From the NCBI RefSeq assembly GCF_000217815.1, contig NC_015707.1, forward strand, positions 1 to 64,000: 64,000 bases of DNA, given 5' to 3'. Source of the DNA: Pseudothermotoga thermarum DSM 5069. GTDB lineage: Bacteria > Thermotogota > Thermotogae > Thermotogales > DSM-5069. The translations under genes and the position numbers were made by a program. Under the pieces are notes generated by a model that made no database searches, was not told where the DNA came from, and saw only the letters and a list, made by a program, of their open reading frames with translations. Shown in pieces: positions 62,653 through 64,000 of this stretch; the first letter of the stretch is position 1, and every line of letters starts with the position of its first letter.

Positions 62653-63618
62653 TTGTCATCCAAAAGAGTTTTTGTAACTGCGCTTTCTTTCTCAAAATAC
62701 AGTAAGGAACCAAAGGAATACCTTGAAAAACATGGTGTAGAGATATTTTGGAATCCACTTGGAAGACCTATGAAAGAGGAAGAGTTGATAATTGAGTTAT
62801 TGAAGGTCTCACCGATACACGGAATAATTGTTGGAACTGATCCAATCACAAGGAAAGTGATAGAATCTCTACCAGACCTCAAAGTTATAGCAAAACACGG
62901 TGTAGGGGTGGATAACATAGATCTTAAGGCGGCAAAAGAAAGAGGAATAATTGTTACCAATGCACCTGGGTCGAACAATGAAGCTGTAGCCGATTTGACA
63001 TGGGCTTTGATTTTGGCAGCGGCAAGGCAAGTTCCAAAAGCCGACCAAACAACAAGACAAGGGCGCTGGGATAGATTTGTGGGATATGAAATATATGGAA
63101 AAACCATAGGGATAATTGGAACTGGTCAAATTGGATTAGCTGTTGCAAGAAGAGCAAAAGGTTTTGGGATGAGGATACTCGGCTATGACTTAGTTCAAAA
63201 CGAAATAGCCATAAAGGAACTTGGTGTAATTTATGTTTCTTTGGAAGAATTGCTAAAAGAATCTGACGTTGTAACAGTCCATGTTCCTCTTAACGAGAAA
63301 ACTCAGCACATGATTGGCAAAAAGGAGCTTGAACTCATGAAAAAAACCGCTATACTTGTGAATACATCAAGGGGTGAGGTTATCGACGAAGAGGCGCTTT
63401 ACGAGGCTTTAAAGAACAATCGTATTTTTGCCGCAGGACTTGATGTTTTTTCACAAGAACCACCGGTTAACAGCCCTTTGCTGAAACTTGAGAACGTTGT
63501 TCTGACACCTCACATAGGCGCTTACACCGTTGAGGCTAACTACAGAATGGGAATGGCCGCGGCAAAAAGTATAGTTCAAGTTTTCAACGGTGAGGTGCCA
63601 GAAAATATGGTTGTTTGA
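62653..63618 (+). CDS. D-2-hydroxyacid dehydrogenase (SerA-like)
   Basis: NAD-dependent oxidoreductase, 321 residues. KHGVGVDNIDLKAA, the Rossmann loop GIIGTGQIGLAVARRAKGFG, NTSRGEVIDEEALYEAL, the Glu in DVFSQEPP and catalytic His in TPHIGAYTVEA are all there. It lacks the C-terminal ACT domain of regulated SerA. TTG 62653 is chosen for GAAAGGAGG 7 nt upstream. Because a TRAP binding protein follows, the substrate may be an imported 2-hydroxyacid and not phosphoglycerate. Confidence 0.9.
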   Translation: MSSKRVFVTALSFSKYSKEPKEYLEKHGVEIFWNPLGRPMKEEELIIELLKVSPIHGIIVGTDPITRKVIESLPDLKVIAKHGVGVDNIDLKAAKERGIIVTNAPGSNNEAVADLTWALILAAARQVPKADQTTRQGRWDRFVGYEIYGKTIGIIGTGQIGLAVARRAKGFGMRILGYDLVQNEIAIKELGVIYVSLEELLKESDVVTVHVPLNEKTQHMIGKKELELMKKTAILVNTSRGEVIDEEALYEALKNNRIFAAGLDVFSQEPPVNSPLLKLENVVLTPHIGAYTVEANYRMGMAAAKSIVQVFNGEVPENMVV

Positions 63619-63639
63619 TTATACTAATGGGGAGGTGTT

Positions 63640-64000
63640 ATGATGAGGTCCAAAGGGTTTGTAACCGTTGTGTTGATTCTTTTGATTACCTCTGTTATGC
63701 TAGCTGCGCCTAGATACGTGCTTAAATTCAACCACGTTTTGTCGCCGACATCTCCTTATCACGAAGGATTTTTAAAGTGGGCAAAAGCTGTTGAGGAAAG
63801 AACAAACGGAGATTTGAAGATTGAAGTTTACCACAGTGCTCAGCTCGGTGTAGAAGAGGATATCCTCGAACAAATTCGTGCTGGTGCTAACATTGGTCAG
63901 AACACAGATTCTGCAAGAATGGGGATGTATGTGCGAGAGATTGCCGTTATGAATGCCGCTTACTTTATCGACTTCATGGGTGCAAAGACTCCAGAAGAAG
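63640..64000 (+). CDS. TRAP transporter solute-binding protein DctP, truncated by the window end
   Basis: First 120 codons of a DctP-family periplasmic binding protein. Signal peptide (residues ~3-24: GFVTVVLILLITSVMLAA), then LKFNHVLSPTSPYHEGFLKWAKAVEERT (parts: NHVLSPTSPYHEGF) and VYHSAQLGVEEDILEQIRAG, the common TRAP start. Starts at ATG 63640 or the second ATG 63643, behind GGGGAGG. Permease genes presumably follow. Organic acid ligand inferred from family. Confidence 0.88.
   Translation, partial: MMRSKGFVTVVLILLITSVMLAAPRYVLKFNHVLSPTSPYHEGFLKWAKAVEERTNGDLKIEVYHSAQLGVEEDILEQIRAGANIGQNTDSARMGMYVREIAVMNAAYFIDFMGAKTPEE

Noticed and set aside
1-64000. Insertion sequences, prophage or CRISPR repeats
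   Set aside because: No transposase, integrase, phage structural gene or regularly spaced direct repeats found on either strand.

Overview
The window looks like a chromosomal stretch from a thermophilic Thermotogota bacterium, most likely of the Pseudothermotoga/Thermotoga group. This rests on recognised gene content, not on a database search. The supporting genes are a degenerate/canonical heterodimeric ABC exporter of the TM287/288 type next to a MarR regulator, an Omp85/BamA protein with no LPS genes nearby, flavin-dependent ThyX, GTP cyclohydrolase FolE2, an Hsp20-DnaK-Hsp100 operon, and a DRTGG/CBS/PHP/histidine-kinase-like ATPase cluster of the kind I recall beside bifurcating hydrogenases. 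Genes are densely packed, with 4-nt and longer overlaps, many GTG/TTG starts behind strong Shine-Dalgarno sequences, and A/T-rich intergenic DNA. I see no insertion sequence, prophage or CRISPR array.

Layout. 1-8.3 kb: dnaA (+) faces a seven-gene minus-strand operon (TPR protein, prepilin peptidase, lytic transglycosylase, Nnr, TPR membrane protein, TrmB, GpsA). 8.4-12.1 kb: tRNA-Val and a minus operon of a UPF0173 hydrolase, Hpt, a previously unlisted 55-residue membrane protein and RecG. 12.3-17.8 kb: heat-shock operon dnaK-hsp20-clp from a consensus promoter, closed by a strong terminator inside the clp stop codon, then nadE. 18-22 kb: MarR-controlled ABC exporter. 22.2-32.6 kb: tRNA-Pro, a secreted repeat protein, a BadF-type sugar kinase, an Opp-type ABC transporter, a serine hydrolase and AnmK, which together look like a muropeptide import and recycling unit; then tRNA-Ser and fba. 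33.6-37.5 kb: minus operon yceD-rpmF-plsX-glmS-rsfS. 37.5-43 kb: a transglycosylase and fliF-fliG-fliH-fliI, where fliI carries an in-frame TAA. 43-48 kb: methyltransferase-like protein, MATE exporter, TPR membrane protein, AI-2E-type permease, Mrp ATPase. 48.1-55.1 kb: a nine-gene operon queD-folE2-thyX-DRTGG-CBS/HATPase-DRTGG-PHP-HATPase-bamA. 55.1-59.5 kb: yicC-remA-gmk-rpoZ-coaBC-LysM/L,D-transpeptidase. 59.5-64 kb: S1 protein and rpmE, CopA, a 2-hydroxyacid dehydrogenase and the start of a TRAP binding protein.

The best candidates for new biology are the 49.9-52.8 kb signalling cluster, the Hsp100 without a middle domain co-transcribed with DnaK, the muropeptide recycling cluster, and the fliI nonsense codon (recent pseudogene or sequence error). 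Cell-envelope work recurs throughout: two lytic transglycosylases, one L,D-transpeptidase, AnmK, a serine hydrolase, GlmS and BamA.
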